Shown here: positions 29,363 through 39,133 of the stretch, one piece after another
Layout of the letters: every line of letters begins with the position of its first letter
Numbering within the stretch: the stretch's first letter is position 1
Assembly: GCF_008107685.1 (NCBI RefSeq)
Contig: NZ_VIRF01000078.1
Location: forward strand, 62,001 to 126,000
From: Novosphingobium sp. BW1
GTDB lineage: Bacteria; Pseudomonadota; Alphaproteobacteria; Sphingomonadales; Sphingomonadaceae
DNA length: 64,000 nt
Direction: 5' to 3'
Position numbers and translations under genes: made by a program
Notes under the pieces: model-generated
The model's input: the letters and a program-made list of their open reading frames with translations, nothing else
What the model was told of the DNA's origin: nothing
Database searches by the model: none

Positions 29363-31377
29363 TCCGCGGCCTCCGCGATCTCTTCCCCGTGAAGCAGTTC
29401 AGCCGAACACTGCTGCATCACCGCGCTGGCGCGCGCGATGGGGTTGGTCAGATAGAAGTCCTTGATCGGATAGGCGATCACACCGGAAGCGGAACCGCCA
29501 CCGGCTGGCAGGTCCTGCCCGTAGCCAGCGAGACCTTCGTTGCCAAGTGCAGGAACCACAGCGGCCATTGCGGCCCGCAGTTCCTCGAAGGTGTCAAATC
29601 CAACGGAGACCCCGAAGGCATCGGCCATGGCACGCAGGATCGTCCAGTCCTCGCGGGCATCGCCCGGAGCGAAGACCGCCTTGTCCGAAAACTGAACGCG
29701 CCCTTCCGTGTTGACGTAAGTGCCATTCTTCTCGGTGTAGGCGGCTGCCGGCAGGACGACGTCAGCGGCATGGGCGCCCTTGTCGCCATGGTGACCGATA
29801 TAGACGACCATTGAGTTGGCAAACTTGGTGAAGTCGACTTCATCCGCGCCCAGCGCCAGCAGCACCTTGGGGGCCGCAGCGACCAGGTCGGCAATGCCGC
29901 CCCTCTGCGCATAACCCAGCATCAGGCCGCCCATGCGAGCCGCCGAGAGGTGCAGGACATTGAAACCGTTCCAGGTCGAGCCGTCTTCCAGTTCACGCAC
30001 TAGCTTAAGCTGGCTGGCGATCGAGAGCGAAGCCTCGAGACCACCACGGCCAAGCCCTGCCCCGCCGACAATCATCGCCGGGCGCTTGGCATTAAGGAGG
30101 GCATCCCAGACGTGCTGCGGAAGCTGGTTGAGAACCGAGAGGTCCTCACCAAGGAACTCGCCGCCAAACGTGGTTTCCCACTCGGGACCGATCAGGAAGA
30201 CCTTGGCTCCGCGCTTGACCGCCTTGCGCAGACGGACATTGACGAGCGGAGCCTCGGTACGGACCTGGCTGCCCACGATCAGGATCGCGTCCGCAGTCTC
30301 GATATCGTTAAAGCCGGTGTTGAAGTTGACCGCAGCCAGGCTCGAGCAGTCGTAGTCCATACCGGTCTGACGACCTTCCAGGAGCGACGAACCAAGCGCA
30401 CCGAGCAGTTTCTTGGCCGCAAACATGGTCTCACAATCGAGCATGTCGCCTGCCACGGCCGCAATCGAATTGCCCGGATTGAGCAAGGCGATGGCCGAGA
30501 AGGCTTCCTGCCAGCTTACCGCAACCAATTTGCCGCCTTTGCGCAGGAAGGGTTTGTCGAGGCGGCGCTTCGTCAGGCCGTCGACCTGGTAGCGCGCCTT
30601 GTCCGAGATCCATTCCTCGTTGACATCGTCGTTGACGCGCGGAAGTACGCGAAGCACTTCGCGTCCACGGCTGTCGATGCGGATGTTCGAACCCACAGCG
30701 TCAGAGACGTCGATACCGATCGTCTTCTTGAGCTCCCAGGGACGGGCCTCGAACGCGTAGGGACGCGAGGTCAGCGCGCCGACCGGGCAAAGATCGATCA
30801 CGTTGGCCGACATCTCGTGCGTTGCCGCCTTCTCAAGATAGGTCGTGATCTGCATGTTCTCGCCGCGATAGATCGCGCCGATCTCGTCCACGCCGGCGAT
30901 CTCTTCCGAGAAACGCACGCAGCGCGTGCAGTGAATGCAGCGCGTCATCGTGGTCTTGATGAGCGGGCCCATGTTCTTGGTGGTGACGGCGCGCTTGCTT
31001 TCGTCATAGCGCGAACCGCCACGGCCATAGGCCACCGACTGATCCTGAAGATCGCACTCGCCGCCCTGGTCGCAGATCGGGCAATCAAGCGGGTGGTTGA
31101 TGAGGAGGAACTCCATCACACCTTCGCGCGCCTTCTTGACCATCTCGGAGTCCGTGCGAATCTCCTGGCCTTCGTTGGCGGGCAACGCGCAGGAGGCCTG
31201 CGGTTTGGGCGGTCCGGGCTTCACCTCGACCAGGCACATGCGGCAGTTGCCGGCGATGCTCAGGCGCTCGTGATAGCAGAACCGCGGGATTTCCTTGCCG
31301 GCGAGTTCGCAGGCCTGCAGGACGGTTGCGCCCTGCGGTACCTCGATTTCTACGCCGTCTACTTTGACCTTGGGCAT
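29359..31377 (-). CDS. nuoG: NADH-quinone oxidoreductase subunit G
   Basis: A 672-residue iron-sulfur subunit. The N-terminal 2Fe-2S ferredoxin domain has Cys ligands in [17 protein letters not shown]. The His-ligated cluster region is in [22 protein letters not shown]. The 4Fe-4S motif [10 protein letters not shown] follows near residue 148, then a molybdopterin-oxidoreductase-like domain that no longer binds molybdenum in this family. It is coupled to nuoF by a one-base overlap. Confidence 0.95.
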   Translation of the reverse strand: MPKVKVDGVEIEVPQGATVLQACELAGKEIPRFCYHERLSIAGNCRMCLVEVKPGPPKPQASCALPANEGQEIRTDSEMVKKAREGVMEFLLINHPLDCPICDQGGECDLQDQSVAYGRGGSRYDESKRAVTTKNMGPLIKTTMTRCIHCTRCVRFSEEIAGVDEIGAIYRGENMQITTYLEKAATHEMSANVIDLCPVGALTSRPYAFEARPWELKKTIGIDVSDAVGSNIRIDSRGREVLRVLPRVNDDVNEEWISDKARYQVDGLTKRRLDKPFLRKGGKLVAVSWQEAFSAIALLNPGNSIAAVAGDMLDCETMFAAKKLLGALGSSLLEGRQTGMDYDCSSLAAVNFNTGFNDIETADAILIVGSQVRTEAPLVNVRLRKAVKRGAKVFLIGPEWETTFGGEFLGEDLSVLNQLPQHVWDALLNAKRPAMIVGGAGLGRGGLEASLSIASQLKLVRELEDGSTWNGFNVLHLSAARMGGLMLGYAQRGGIADLVAAAPKVLLALGADEVDFTKFANSMVVYIGHHGDKGAHAADVVLPAAAYTEKNGTYVNTEGRVQFSDKAVFAPGDAREDWTILRAMADAFGVSVGFDTFEELRAAMAAVVPALGNEGLAGYGQDLPAGGGSASGVIAYPIKDFYLTNPIARASAVMQQCSAELLHGEEIAEAAE

Positions 31378-32678
31378 TACTCAGCAGCCTCCGGCATGTT
31401 TTCGGCAATCCGGCGTTCCAGCTCGGGGCGGAAATGACGGATCAGACCCTGGATCGGCCATGCAGCGGCGTCACCCAAGGCGCAGATGGTGTGGCCCTCG
31501 ACTTGCTTGGTCACCTGGAACAGCATGTCGATTTCTTCGACCGACGCGTCACCGGTGCGCAGGCGCTCCATGACACGCCACATCCAGCCCGTGCCTTCGC
31601 GGCACGGTGTGCACTGGCCGCAACTCTCATGCTTGTAGAAGTACGAGATGCGGCTGATGGCGCGCACGATGTCGGTGGATTTGTCCATGACGATGATCGC
31701 AGCGGTACCAAGGCCCGAACCGACGGCCTTGAGACCGTCGTAATCCATCGGACAATCGATGATGTCCTTGGCGGGTACCAGCGGAACCGAAGAACCACCC
31801 GGGATCACGGCGAGGAGGTTGTCCCACCCACCGCGGATGCCACCGCAATGCTTTTCGATCAGTTCGCGGAAGGAGATCGACATCTCCTCTTCCACGACGC
31901 ACGGCTTGTCGACGTGGCCTGAGATCTGGAAGAGCTTAGTGCCGCGATTGTTCTCGTTGCCGAAGCTGGAGAACCAAGCCGCGCCGCGCCGCATGATTGT
32001 GGGCGCGACCGCGATCGATTCCACATTGTTCACGGTGGTCGGGCAACCGTAGAGCCCGGCACCAGCCGGGAACGGGGGCTTAAGACGGGGCTGGCCCTTC
32101 TTGCCTTCCAGGCTCTCAATCATCGCGGTTTCCTCACCGCAGATGTAGGCCCCTGCACCGCGGTGCACAAAGACGTCGAAGTCGTAGCCCGAACCGCAGG
32201 CGTTCTTGCCAAGAAGACCTGCTGCGTAGGCTTCTTCACGTGCGGCGAAGAGCACCTCGGCTTCGCGAATGTATTCACCGCGAATGTAGATGTACGCCGC
32301 ACGCGCGCCCATCGCGAAACCTGCCACCAACGCGCCTTCGAACAGAAGGTGCGGATCGTGGCGCATGATTTCGCGATCCTTGCACGAGCCGGGCTCGGAT
32401 TCGTCCGCGTTGATGACGAGGAAGCTGGGCTTGGGGTTACCCGCTGCGTCCTTGGGCGGTTCCTTGGGCATGAACGACCACTTGAGGCCGGTCGGGAAGC
32501 CCGCGCCGCCGCGGCCACGAAGGCCCGAAGCCTTCATTTCCTCGACGATGACTTCCTTGCCCTTCGCAAGGATATCCTTGGTGTTGTCCCAGGCGCCACG
32601 CGCCATGGCTTCCTTAAGGTTCCAGGGCTGGAACCCGTAAAGGTTGGTAAAAATGCGATCCTTGTCGGCGAGTGCCAT
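31377..32678 (-). CDS. nuoF: NADH-quinone oxidoreductase subunit F (NADH/FMN/4Fe-4S)
   Basis: A 433-residue NADH-oxidising subunit. The NADH/FMN glycine-rich loop is [16 protein letters not shown] near residue 52. The second FMN segment is [25 protein letters not shown], and the N3 cluster motif [12 protein letters not shown] is near residue 350. It lies 3 bp downstream of nuoE. Confidence 0.97.
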   Translation of the reverse strand: MALADKDRIFTNLYGFQPWNLKEAMARGAWDNTKDILAKGKEVIVEEMKASGLRGRGGAGFPTGLKWSFMPKEPPKDAAGNPKPSFLVINADESEPGSCKDREIMRHDPHLLFEGALVAGFAMGARAAYIYIRGEYIREAEVLFAAREEAYAAGLLGKNACGSGYDFDVFVHRGAGAYICGEETAMIESLEGKKGQPRLKPPFPAGAGLYGCPTTVNNVESIAVAPTIMRRGAAWFSSFGNENNRGTKLFQISGHVDKPCVVEEEMSISFRELIEKHCGGIRGGWDNLLAVIPGGSSVPLVPAKDIIDCPMDYDGLKAVGSGLGTAAIIVMDKSTDIVRAISRISYFYKHESCGQCTPCREGTGWMWRVMERLRTGDASVEEIDMLFQVTKQVEGHTICALGDAAAWPIQGLIRHFRPELERRIAENMPEAAE

Positions 32679-32681
32679 GAC

Positions 32682-33350
32682 TTACCACTCCCCCCGGTAA
32701 TCGTGATTTTCGGTGACCATGTCCCTGAGCGTGGTCGGACCACCGACGGGCTCCACCGTGTGACGGCCCGGCTCCTGCGTACCGGCCTTGGGCGTTTCGC
32801 CCGCGGCCAGCGCGTCAAGCACCTTGTCGAGGCGCTCGGCAGTGAGGTCCTCGTAGTTGTCGTCGTTGATCTGGACCATCGGAGCCGACGCGCAGTTGCC
32901 CATGCATTCAACTTCGGTGAACGACCAGAGGCCGTCTTCAGAGATGTGACCTGCCTTCATTCCGCGCTTCTTGCAGGCAGAGATGAGGTCATCCGACCCG
33001 CGCAGCATGCAAGGCGTCGTCCCGCAGACCTGAACGTGGAACCGACCGATCGGCGCGATGTTGTACATCGTATAGAACGTCGCAACCTCGACGACGCGAA
33101 TGATCGGCATGTCGAGATAGGACGCGATGTATTCCATCACCGGGATGGGAAGCCACCCTTGCGTATTCTCTTCGGCGCCGACCTGGCGCTGGGCAAGGTC
33201 GAGCAGCGGCATCACGGCCGAGCGCTGGCGCCCTTCCGGATAACGTGAAAGCACGTCCTTGGCCTTCTCGGCGTTTTCGGGCGTCCAGGCGAAATTGCCC
33301 CAGCGCGCCCGCAGTTCCGGCGTATCCGGTTCGATATAGCGGTCAGCCAT
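32682..33350 (-). CDS. nuoE: NADH-quinone oxidoreductase subunit E (2Fe-2S)
   Basis: A 222-residue thioredoxin-fold 2Fe-2S subunit with the CGTTPCMLRG and ECMGNCASAPMVQIND cysteine pairs near residues 100 and 138. The C-terminal tail of about 50 residues after the cluster domain is longer than in E. coli and similar to other alphaproteobacterial and mitochondrial-type forms. Its ATG overlaps the end of the small membrane-protein gene by eight bases. Confidence 0.95.
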   Translation of the reverse strand: MADRYIEPDTPELRARWGNFAWTPENAEKAKDVLSRYPEGRQRSAVMPLLDLAQRQVGAEENTQGWLPIPVMEYIASYLDMPIIRVVEVATFYTMYNIAPIGRFHVQVCGTTPCMLRGSDDLISACKKRGMKAGHISEDGLWSFTEVECMGNCASAPMVQINDDNYEDLTAERLDKVLDALAAGETPKAGTQEPGRHTVEPVGGPTTLRDMVTENHDYRGEW

Positions 33351-33543
33351 GCTTACCTCTGCGCTTCAGCCACTGTTCCTGGCCGAAAAAGAAAATTTCA
33401 AAACCACCGATGGCGGTCGCCAGCATGGAGACCGTTTGCGAGGGTACCCCTCCCACCGACATCACGCCGAAATAAAACGCGACGAGGCAGAGGCCCGTAA
33501 GCCCTGCCCATACGCGCAGCATCTCAACCGAGGAAAGGTTCAT
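33343..33543 (-). CDS. Small two-TM protein inside the nuo operon
   Basis: A 66-residue protein with two hydrophobic helices (about residues 10-28 and 35-54) and a basic C-terminus (KRRGKHG). ATG at 33543 shares bases with the upstream stop (TGATG), and the stop overlaps nuoE. It is therefore embedded in the operon by translational coupling on both sides. I do not recognise a family. It could be an accessory or assembly factor for complex I; no motif proves this. Confidence 0.72.
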   Translation of the reverse strand: MNLSSVEMLRVWAGLTGLCLVAFYFGVMSVGGVPSQTVSMLATAIGGFEIFFFGQEQWLKRRGKHG

Positions 33544-33890
33544 CGAATGAACTCCACCCGGCTGCACTTGTCGCCCTCGAAGCTGTAGACGGCAAGAACG
33601 TCGAACGGCTCCACGAATTCGGACCCGTCGCTCGCAGGCCCACGCGTGACGTGCTCACGGAAGACGACGAAGTTCTCCGTTTCCTCGATCGAGACGATCT
33701 CGGCGTGATTCTCGGGCCACTTGACAAAGGCGGCAGCAAGGCCGGTGCGTGTGCCTTCCTTGCCCTCGCGTACCACCGCACCGCGGTAACCTGCCTCGCA
33801 GGCATCGTCGGTCATGTAGGAGACGTAGAGATCGGCGTTCTTGGCGTTGTAGGCCGCGATCATCGCCTTGGCTGTTTCGAGCTTACTCAA
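33540..33890 (-). CDS. NTF2-like (SnoaL-type) protein inside the nuo operon
   Basis: A 116-residue soluble protein with the alpha+beta cone pattern of NTF2-like/SnoaL proteins: an N-terminal helix pair ([20 protein letters not shown]) and later strands ([32 protein letters not shown]). The start is a TTG at 33890 forming TTGA with the nuoD stop, the only start that keeps the coupling seen across the operon. Such folds bind small ligands or form dimers. A role in complex I is inferred from position only. Confidence 0.75.
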   Translation of the reverse strand: MSKLETAKAMIAAYNAKNADLYVSYMTDDACEAGYRGAVVREGKEGTRTGLAAAFVKWPENHAEIVSIEETENFVVFREHVTRGPASDGSEFVEPFDVLAVYSFEGDKCSRVEFIR

Positions 33891-35098
33891 CGGTCACACT
33901 CTCCGAACACGATATCAAGGGCACCCAGGATGGCCGTGGCGTCGGGCAGCATGTGTCCCTTGCACATGAAGTCCATGGCCTGGAGATGGCTGAAGGCCGT
34001 CGGGCGGATCTTGCAGCGGTACGGCTTGTTGGAACCGTCCGAAACCAGGTACACGCCGAATTCGCCCTTAGGGCTCTCCGTCGCTACGTAGACCTCGCCT
34101 TCGGGGACATGAAAGCCCTCGGTGTAGAGCTTGAAGTGATGGATCAGCGATTCCATCGAAGTCTTCATCTCGGCGCGTTTGGGCGGACCGACCTTACGGT
34201 CGGTGGTCATGATCGGGCCTTCGGGCATCTGCGCGAGGCACTGCTTCATGATCTTCGCAGACTGGCGAACTTCCTCGACGCGCACCATGAAACGGCCGTA
34301 GCAGTCCGACTCCGTTGCAACCGGAACGTCGAATTCCATGCGATCGTAAACGTCGTAGGGCTGGCTCTTGCGGATATCCCAGGGGATACCGGCGCCGCGG
34401 ATCATCGGACCCGAGAAGCCCCAGGCCAGCGCGTCCTCGCGAGAGACCTTCGCGATGTCGACATTGCGCTGCTTGAAGATGCGGTTGTCGACGACGAGGC
34501 TCATCGCGTCCTCGAACAATTCGGGCAGACGCGTGTCCAGCCAGTCGCCGATGTCGGCGAGCAGCTTGAGCGGCACATCCTGGTGCACGCCGCCCGGACG
34601 GAACCAGGCGGAGTGCATACGGGCACCCGATGCGCGCTCGAAGAAGTTGAGGCAGTCCTCGCGGATCTCGAACAGCCACAGGTTCGGCGTCATCGCGCCG
34701 ACGTCCATGATGTGGCTGCCGATGTTCATCATGTGGTTCGAGATGCGGGTCAGCTCGGCGAAGAACACGCGCAGGTACTGCGCCCGCAGCGGAACTTCGA
34801 TATTCAGCATCTTCTCGATCGCGAGAACGTAGCTGTATTCCATACCCAGCGGCGAGCAGTAATCGAGCCGGTCGAAGTACGGCAGCGCCTGGAGGTAAGT
34901 CTTGTTCTCGATCAACTTCTCGGTGCCGCGGTGGAGAAGACCGACGTGCGGATCGACACGTTCGATGATCTCGCCGTCCAGCTCCATGACCATGCGCAGA
35001 ACGCCGTGGGCCGCCGGGTGCTGGGGACCGAAGTTGATCGTGTAGTTGCTGATGACCTCGTCGCCGGTCGTGGGCGACTGCTCAAGCTGCATGCTCAT
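33887..35098 (-). CDS. nuoD: NADH-quinone oxidoreductase subunit D
   Basis: A 403-residue 49-kDa-type subunit forming the quinone site with NuoB. Diagnostic segments are [21 protein letters not shown] with the quinone-headgroup histidine region, [14 protein letters not shown] and [19 protein letters not shown]. NuoC and NuoD are separate here, not fused as in E. coli. The ATG overlaps the nuoC stop by four bases. Confidence 0.97.
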   Translation of the reverse strand: MSMQLEQSPTTGDEVISNYTINFGPQHPAAHGVLRMVMELDGEIIERVDPHVGLLHRGTEKLIENKTYLQALPYFDRLDYCSPLGMEYSYVLAIEKMLNIEVPLRAQYLRVFFAELTRISNHMMNIGSHIMDVGAMTPNLWLFEIREDCLNFFERASGARMHSAWFRPGGVHQDVPLKLLADIGDWLDTRLPELFEDAMSLVVDNRIFKQRNVDIAKVSREDALAWGFSGPMIRGAGIPWDIRKSQPYDVYDRMEFDVPVATESDCYGRFMVRVEEVRQSAKIMKQCLAQMPEGPIMTTDRKVGPPKRAEMKTSMESLIHHFKLYTEGFHVPEGEVYVATESPKGEFGVYLVSDGSNKPYRCKIRPTAFSHLQAMDFMCKGHMLPDATAILGALDIVFGECDR

Positions 35099-35844
35099 GC
35101 CTTGTCTCCCTTTTCGTCCTTGGCGGGCGCCGGCGGAGATTCCTTCTTGGCCGCCTTGGCATCGGTGTTTTTGTCGGCACCTGTATCCTCGGGGCTGTCG
35201 GTCGTCTTCTTTTCGGCGACGGGCGGCGCGTCGGCCTTCTCGTCGCCGGGGAGGATGTAGTCAGACCCTTCCCAGGGGCTCATGTAGTCGAAGGTACGGA
35301 AGTCCTGGGCCAGCTTGACGGGCTCGTAGACAACGCGCTTGTCCTCTTCGGAGTAGCGCAGTTCGACATAGCCCGTGAGCGGGAAGTCCTTGCGGAAGGG
35401 GTGCCCTTCGAAGCCATAGTCGGTGAGGATGCGGCGCAGGTCCTTGTTGCCAGCGAAGATCACGCCGTACATGTCAAAGACCTCGCGCTCGAGCCAGCCT
35501 GCGTTGGGCCACAGCGTCGTCACGGTCGGCACAGGCGTGCTTTCCGAGGCCGTGCACTTCACGAGCAGGCGGTGGTTCTTGGTCACCGAGAGCAGCATGT
35601 AGACCACCTCGAAGCGCTCCACGCGCGAGGGGTAGTCGACACCGGCCATTTCCATCATCTGCTGATATTCGTGCTCGTCACGCAGCAGCTTGAGGGCGTT
35701 GGCGATTTCGGGGCGCGCGACAGTCAGGACGACTTCGCCGTGCTGCTCCGTGGCGGAGATCAGCATCGGGCCCAGGGCGGCGCTCAGCGCTTCCACGACA
35801 CCATCGTTGGAAGCGTATTTGGGAGCAGAGTGAAGAACGGTCAT
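35095..35844 (-). CDS. nuoC: NADH-quinone oxidoreductase subunit C with charged C-terminal tail
   Basis: A 249-residue 30-kDa-type subunit with the family signature [38 protein letters not shown]. The core ends near residue 200 and is followed by a disordered tail of about 45 residues rich in Lys, Asp, Ala and Pro, absent from shorter homologues. It precedes nuoD with a four-base overlap. Confidence 0.96.
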   Translation of the reverse strand: MTVLHSAPKYASNDGVVEALSAALGPMLISATEQHGEVVLTVARPEIANALKLLRDEHEYQQMMEMAGVDYPSRVERFEVVYMLLSVTKNHRLLVKCTASESTPVPTVTTLWPNAGWLEREVFDMYGVIFAGNKDLRRILTDYGFEGHPFRKDFPLTGYVELRYSEEDKRVVYEPVKLAQDFRTFDYMSPWEGSDYILPGDEKADAPPVAEKKTTDSPEDTGADKNTDAKAAKKESPPAPAKDEKGDKA

Positions 35845-35857
35845 GGTCGGCTTCCTC

Positions 35858-36421
35858 TCAACGCTCGATCGTGCCGACGCGGCGGATCTTGCGCTGCAGC
35901 TGCATCACCCCATAGAGCAGCGCCTCGGCGGTCGGCGGGCAGCCCGGGACATAGATGTCGACCGGAACAATGCGGTCACAACCACGCACGACACTGTAGC
36001 TGTAGTGGTAATAGCCGCCGCCGTTTGCGCACGAGCCCATCGAGACGACGTACTTGGGCTCCGACATCTGGTCATAGACCTTGCGCAGCGCCGGGGCCAT
36101 CTTGTTGCACAGTGTGCCCGCGACGATCATTACGTCGGACTGGCGCGGCGAAGCGCGCGGGGCAGCTCCGAAGCGCTCCATATCGTAGCGCGGCATGTTC
36201 ACGTGGATCATCTCGACCGCACAGCAAGCAAGACCGAAGGTCATCCACCACAATGAGCCGGTACGGGCCCACTGGAACAGTTCCTCGGTCGAGGTTACGA
36301 GGAAGCCCTTGTCAGAAACTTCCTGATTGAGATCGTTGAAAAACGCCTGATCGGGGGCGGCCACCTGGCCACTCTGGCCCGACGCCAGCGGCTGTCCGGA
36401 TGCGTTGACGAGCGTGCTCAT
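35858..36421 (-). CDS. nuoB: NADH-quinone oxidoreductase subunit B (cluster N2)
   Basis: A 187-residue subunit binding the terminal 4Fe-4S cluster N2. The tandem cysteines in GLACCAVEM, the later cysteine in [18 protein letters not shown] and that in [15 protein letters not shown] are the ligands. ATG at 36421 gives an ATGA overlap with nuoA. An N-terminal extension of about 35 residues (Gly, Ser, Gln-rich) precedes the conserved domain. Confidence 0.96.
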   Translation of the reverse strand: MSTLVNASGQPLASGQSGQVAAPDQAFFNDLNQEVSDKGFLVTSTEELFQWARTGSLWWMTFGLACCAVEMIHVNMPRYDMERFGAAPRASPRQSDVMIVAGTLCNKMAPALRKVYDQMSEPKYVVSMGSCANGGGYYHYSYSVVRGCDRIVPVDIYVPGCPPTAEALLYGVMQLQRKIRRVGTIER

Positions 36422-36792
36422 TCCCAGTCCAGAGCTCCCTTTTTCCATGCATAGGCGAGGCCAATGGCCAGTTCACCAAGGAACACCATCATCGTACCCC
36501 AACCAGCCCAACCAGTCAGGTCGAGCGAGACGGCCCAGGGGAACAGGAACGCGGCTTCAAGGTCGAACACGATAAAAAGGATCGCAACGAGATAGAAGCG
36601 CACGTCGAACTGGCTGCGCGGATCCTCGAATGCGGGGAAACCGCACTCGTACTCGCTCAGCTTATCCGCATTCGGCTTGGCAGACCCCGTAAGGTGCGCC
36701 ACGCCAATAGGCAGGAACACGATGATCGCAGACAGGGCGAGCGCGATCGCGAGAAAAATGAATATCGGCAGATATTGCGACAGATCAGTCAA
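36418..36792 (-). CDS. nuoA: NADH-quinone oxidoreductase subunit A
   Basis: A 124-residue, three-TM subunit with the conserved [32 protein letters not shown] loop. The start is taken as the TTG at 36792 ([13 protein letters not shown], matching the family N-terminus, with AGAGG upstream). An ATG at 36831 would add 13 non-conserved residues. It is the first gene of the 13-kb nuo operon; the promoter should lie in the AT-rich gap to the divergent thiolase. Confidence 0.94.
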   Translation of the reverse strand: MTDLSQYLPIFIFLAIALALSAIIVFLPIGVAHLTGSAKPNADKLSEYECGFPAFEDPRSQFDVRFYLVAILFIVFDLEAAFLFPWAVSLDLTGWAGWGTMMVFLGELAIGLAYAWKKGALDWE

Positions 36793-36831
36793 TGGTCTCT
36801 GGCCTCTTACCGGGTGGCGGCAGAGCCGCAT

Positions 36832-37297
36832 TATGGCACCGTGTGTGGTTTCCGGGCGTTGAGCGGGTCCTTAGGCCGTCCCTCCGCACACCGCAAGGTG
36901 TCCGTCAGGATTATTCCCTTCCCGTCCATCGCACTGCAACAAAAAGACGCAAAACCGCAGCAGATCTAGGCCCGTAGCGATCTTATCGGGTCAATTGGAG
37001 GAAACAATCTGCAATAGTGCGCACAGCAGGGTGAACTTTTTGCAAGCCAAATGCGGTTCGATTCGCCTCTCTTTTATTGCAAGCCGCACACAGAATAGCT
37101 ATTGCGAGTCAATTGCATTTTATCTGACACATGAAAGATCGGATTTGGGTTGTTCTCCTCGCCAGAGGCATTGCCCTCCCCGCGCCGCACCAGGGGCACC
37201 ACCGGGGCGTTGTTGCAAGAAGCAGCGTTGAAAATGGCGCAGCGCAACATTATCGAATAAGAACGCGAACCGTATTAAGGCAGGAAGGCTCTACGCC
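36832..37297. promoter_or_regulatory. Divergent intergenic region between nuoA and the thiolase gene
   Basis: No credible gene is seen here. The middle (about 37000-37150) is clearly more AT-rich than its surroundings and is the likely seat of the nuo and thiolase promoters, but no -10/-35 pair stands out. The motif TTGCAAGCC occurs twice in direct orientation (37040-37048 and 37077-37085, 37 bp apart), with a partial third copy TTGCAAG at 37213-37219. These may be a regulator site. Confidence 0.45.
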
Positions 37298-38491
37298 ATG
37301 ACCCAGATTTCCGCTTCCGATCCCATTGTCGTACTCTCCTACGCACGCACCCCGATGGGCGGCCTGCAGGGCGCTCTTGCCGGGGTCGATGCTACCGAAC
37401 TCGGCGCCACTGCCGTCAAGGCTGCGGTCGAACGCGCGGGCGTTGCCGGGGAGGATGTCGAGCGCATCTACATGGGCTGTGTGCTGCCGGCCGGTCTTGG
37501 CCAGGCCCCTGCCCGCCAGGCAGCGCTCAAGGCGGGCCTTCCCAAGTCGGTACAGGCAACGACGGTCAACAAGGTCTGCGGCTCGGGCATGCAAACCGTC
37601 ATCATGGGCGCAGAGGCCCTTGCCTCGGGCTCAATCGACCTTGTCATCGCAGGCGGCATGGAATCGATGACCAATGCCCCATACCTTTCCAAAAAGCATC
37701 GTTCGGGCGCGCGTGCCGGTCACGACACGATCTACGACCACATGTTCCTCGACGGCCTCGAGGATGCTTATGAGGGCGCGTCGATGGGCTCGTTCGCACA
37801 GGTCACCGCCAACGACTACCAGCTCACACGCGAGATGCAGGACGATTACTCCATCGAGTCGCTGCGCCGCGCCAACAAGGCCATCACCACCGGCGCGTTC
37901 GCCGACGAGGTCGTCCCCATCACCGTCAAGAGCCGCAAGGGCGACACCATCGTCGATACCGACGAGCAGCCGCCCAAGGGCAAGCCCGACAAGATCCCGA
38001 CCTTGCGACCGGCCTTTGCCAAGGACGGCACGATCACGGCCGCTTCGTCGAGCTCGATCTCGGATGGCGCGGCCGCGCTTGTGCTCACCCGAAAAAGCGT
38101 TGCCGAGGCCAAGGGCCTCTCGCCGGCTGCCACTGTCGTTGCCGTGGAAGCCCACGCACAGGAGCCCAAGGACTTCACCACCGCCCCTGTCGGCGCGATC
38201 GAGAAGCTGCTTGCGAAGACGGGATGGAGCATCTCGGACGTCGATCTCTTCGAGGTCAACGAAGCCTTTGCCTGCGTCGCCATGTTCGCGATGAAAGACC
38301 TCGGGATCACGCACGACAAGGTGAACGTGAACGGCGGTGCGACCGCACTTGGCCACCCCATCGGCGCTTCGGGCACGCGCATCATCGTCACCCTCATCAA
38401 CGCCCTCAAGAGCCGCGGCCTCAAGAAGGGTATCGCCTCGCTGTGCATCGGCGGCGGTGAAGCCACCGCGATCGCGGTTGAACTGGCCTGA
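37298..38491 (+). CDS. Acetyl-CoA C-acetyltransferase (thiolase)
   Basis: A 397-residue thiolase catalysing the reversible condensation of two acetyl-CoA to acetoacetyl-CoA. The active-site residues are Cys94 (NKVCGSGMQ), His353 (ALGHPIGASG) and Cys383 (SLCIGGGEA). It matches biosynthetic PhaA/AtoB-type enzymes in length. No phaB or phaC is adjacent, so a polyhydroxybutyrate role cannot be claimed over general fatty-acid or ketone metabolism. GGAAGG nine bases before the ATG is a good ribosome-binding site. A terminator follows. Confidence 0.93.
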   Translation: MTQISASDPIVVLSYARTPMGGLQGALAGVDATELGATAVKAAVERAGVAGEDVERIYMGCVLPAGLGQAPARQAALKAGLPKSVQATTVNKVCGSGMQTVIMGAEALASGSIDLVIAGGMESMTNAPYLSKKHRSGARAGHDTIYDHMFLDGLEDAYEGASMGSFAQVTANDYQLTREMQDDYSIESLRRANKAITTGAFADEVVPITVKSRKGDTIVDTDEQPPKGKPDKIPTLRPAFAKDGTITAASSSSISDGAAALVLTRKSVAEAKGLSPAATVVAVEAHAQEPKDFTTAPVGAIEKLLAKTGWSISDVDLFEVNEAFACVAMFAMKDLGITHDKVNVNGGATALGHPIGASGTRIIVTLINALKSRGLKKGIASLCIGGGEATAIAVELA

Positions 38492-38510
38492 TCTGCCCTG
38501 GCCCGGTCGA

Positions 38511-38556
38511 CGAAAAAAGCCCCCCGGATGGTTCTCCTCCGGGCGGCTTTTTCGTT
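38511..38556. terminator. Bidirectional terminator between convergent genes
   Basis: A hairpin with arms GCCCCCCGGA / TCCGGGCGGC (one mismatch) is flanked by six A on the left and five T on the right. It can therefore terminate both the thiolase gene (+) and the convergent SH3-protein gene (-). Confidence 0.88.
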
Positions 38557-38574
38557 ACCATACCAGCCTGCTCC

Positions 38575-39051
38575 TCAGGGCGTGCCCGCACCCCATAGGC
38601 TGCTTTCAGGCACCCAACCGCGATGCCCCTGGATATCCAGCTCACACCACCCCGCCTCGCAATCGCCGAGGAGGCCGACAACACCCGGCTCGACCTGCCA
38701 CAGGACAGGGGCAGCCTCACCGCGCTCCGCGTGCATTTCGATGAGGTCTTCGCCGCGCACGATGGCCCCACGCTGACGTGAAAGCAAAAGGTCGCGCATC
38801 CAGCCCCGTGCACCGTCGGGATCTTCCACCTGGCGCCATGGGCCCTCGCGCCGGATGACCTTCACCGGCAGATGCAAGCGCCGATAGACCCAATCGATAC
38901 GAAAGCTGTTGCCGGGTCCCACGCGCATGTTTGCTTCGTCAACGTCGATGGACGCCCAGTAGGGCACTTCGTCCTCGTCGGCAGCATGCGCGAACGAAGG
39001 ACAGATGCACAGGGCCGCAAGCGCAGCCAGGATCGAGTATTTGCGCAACAT
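38575..39051 (-). CDS. Exported SH3-domain protein
   Basis: A 158-residue protein with a cleavable signal peptide (residues 1-23, ending AHA). Two bacterial-SH3-like modules follow: ANMRVGPGNSFRIDWVYRRLHLPVKVI with GPWRQVEDPDGARGWM, then a second unit ending in CELDIQGHRGWVPESSLWG. Such proteins sit in the periplasm and may bind peptidoglycan. No catalytic domain is present. It diverges from the 2-hydroxyacid dehydrogenase gene, with 82 bp between the two starts. Confidence 0.85.
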   Translation of the reverse strand: MLRKYSILAALAALCICPSFAHAADEDEVPYWASIDVDEANMRVGPGNSFRIDWVYRRLHLPVKVIRREGPWRQVEDPDGARGWMRDLLLSRQRGAIVRGEDLIEMHAERGEAAPVLWQVEPGVVGLLGDCEAGWCELDIQGHRGWVPESSLWGAGTP

Positions 39052-39133
39052 GGTTCTGACTTACTTCCCGGAACGCGGATTCATCAAGACGCCTTGACCG
39101 CGCGACTGCACAGCGCGATAGCCTAAAGACGCC

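Noticed and set aside
30112-31437. Long plus-strand open frame opposite nuoG
   Set aside because: A shadow frame in high-GC DNA; nuoG motifs and codon use are clear on the minus strand and no start signal or family is seen on the plus strand.
33749-35260. Long plus-strand open frame opposite nuoD and nuoC
   Set aside because: Composition rich in His, Arg and Val and without motifs, typical of an antisense frame; the nuo subunits are unambiguous.
37050-37075. GGTTCGATTCGCC resembling a tRNA T-arm
   Set aside because: No acceptor stem, anticodon arm or D-arm can be built around it.
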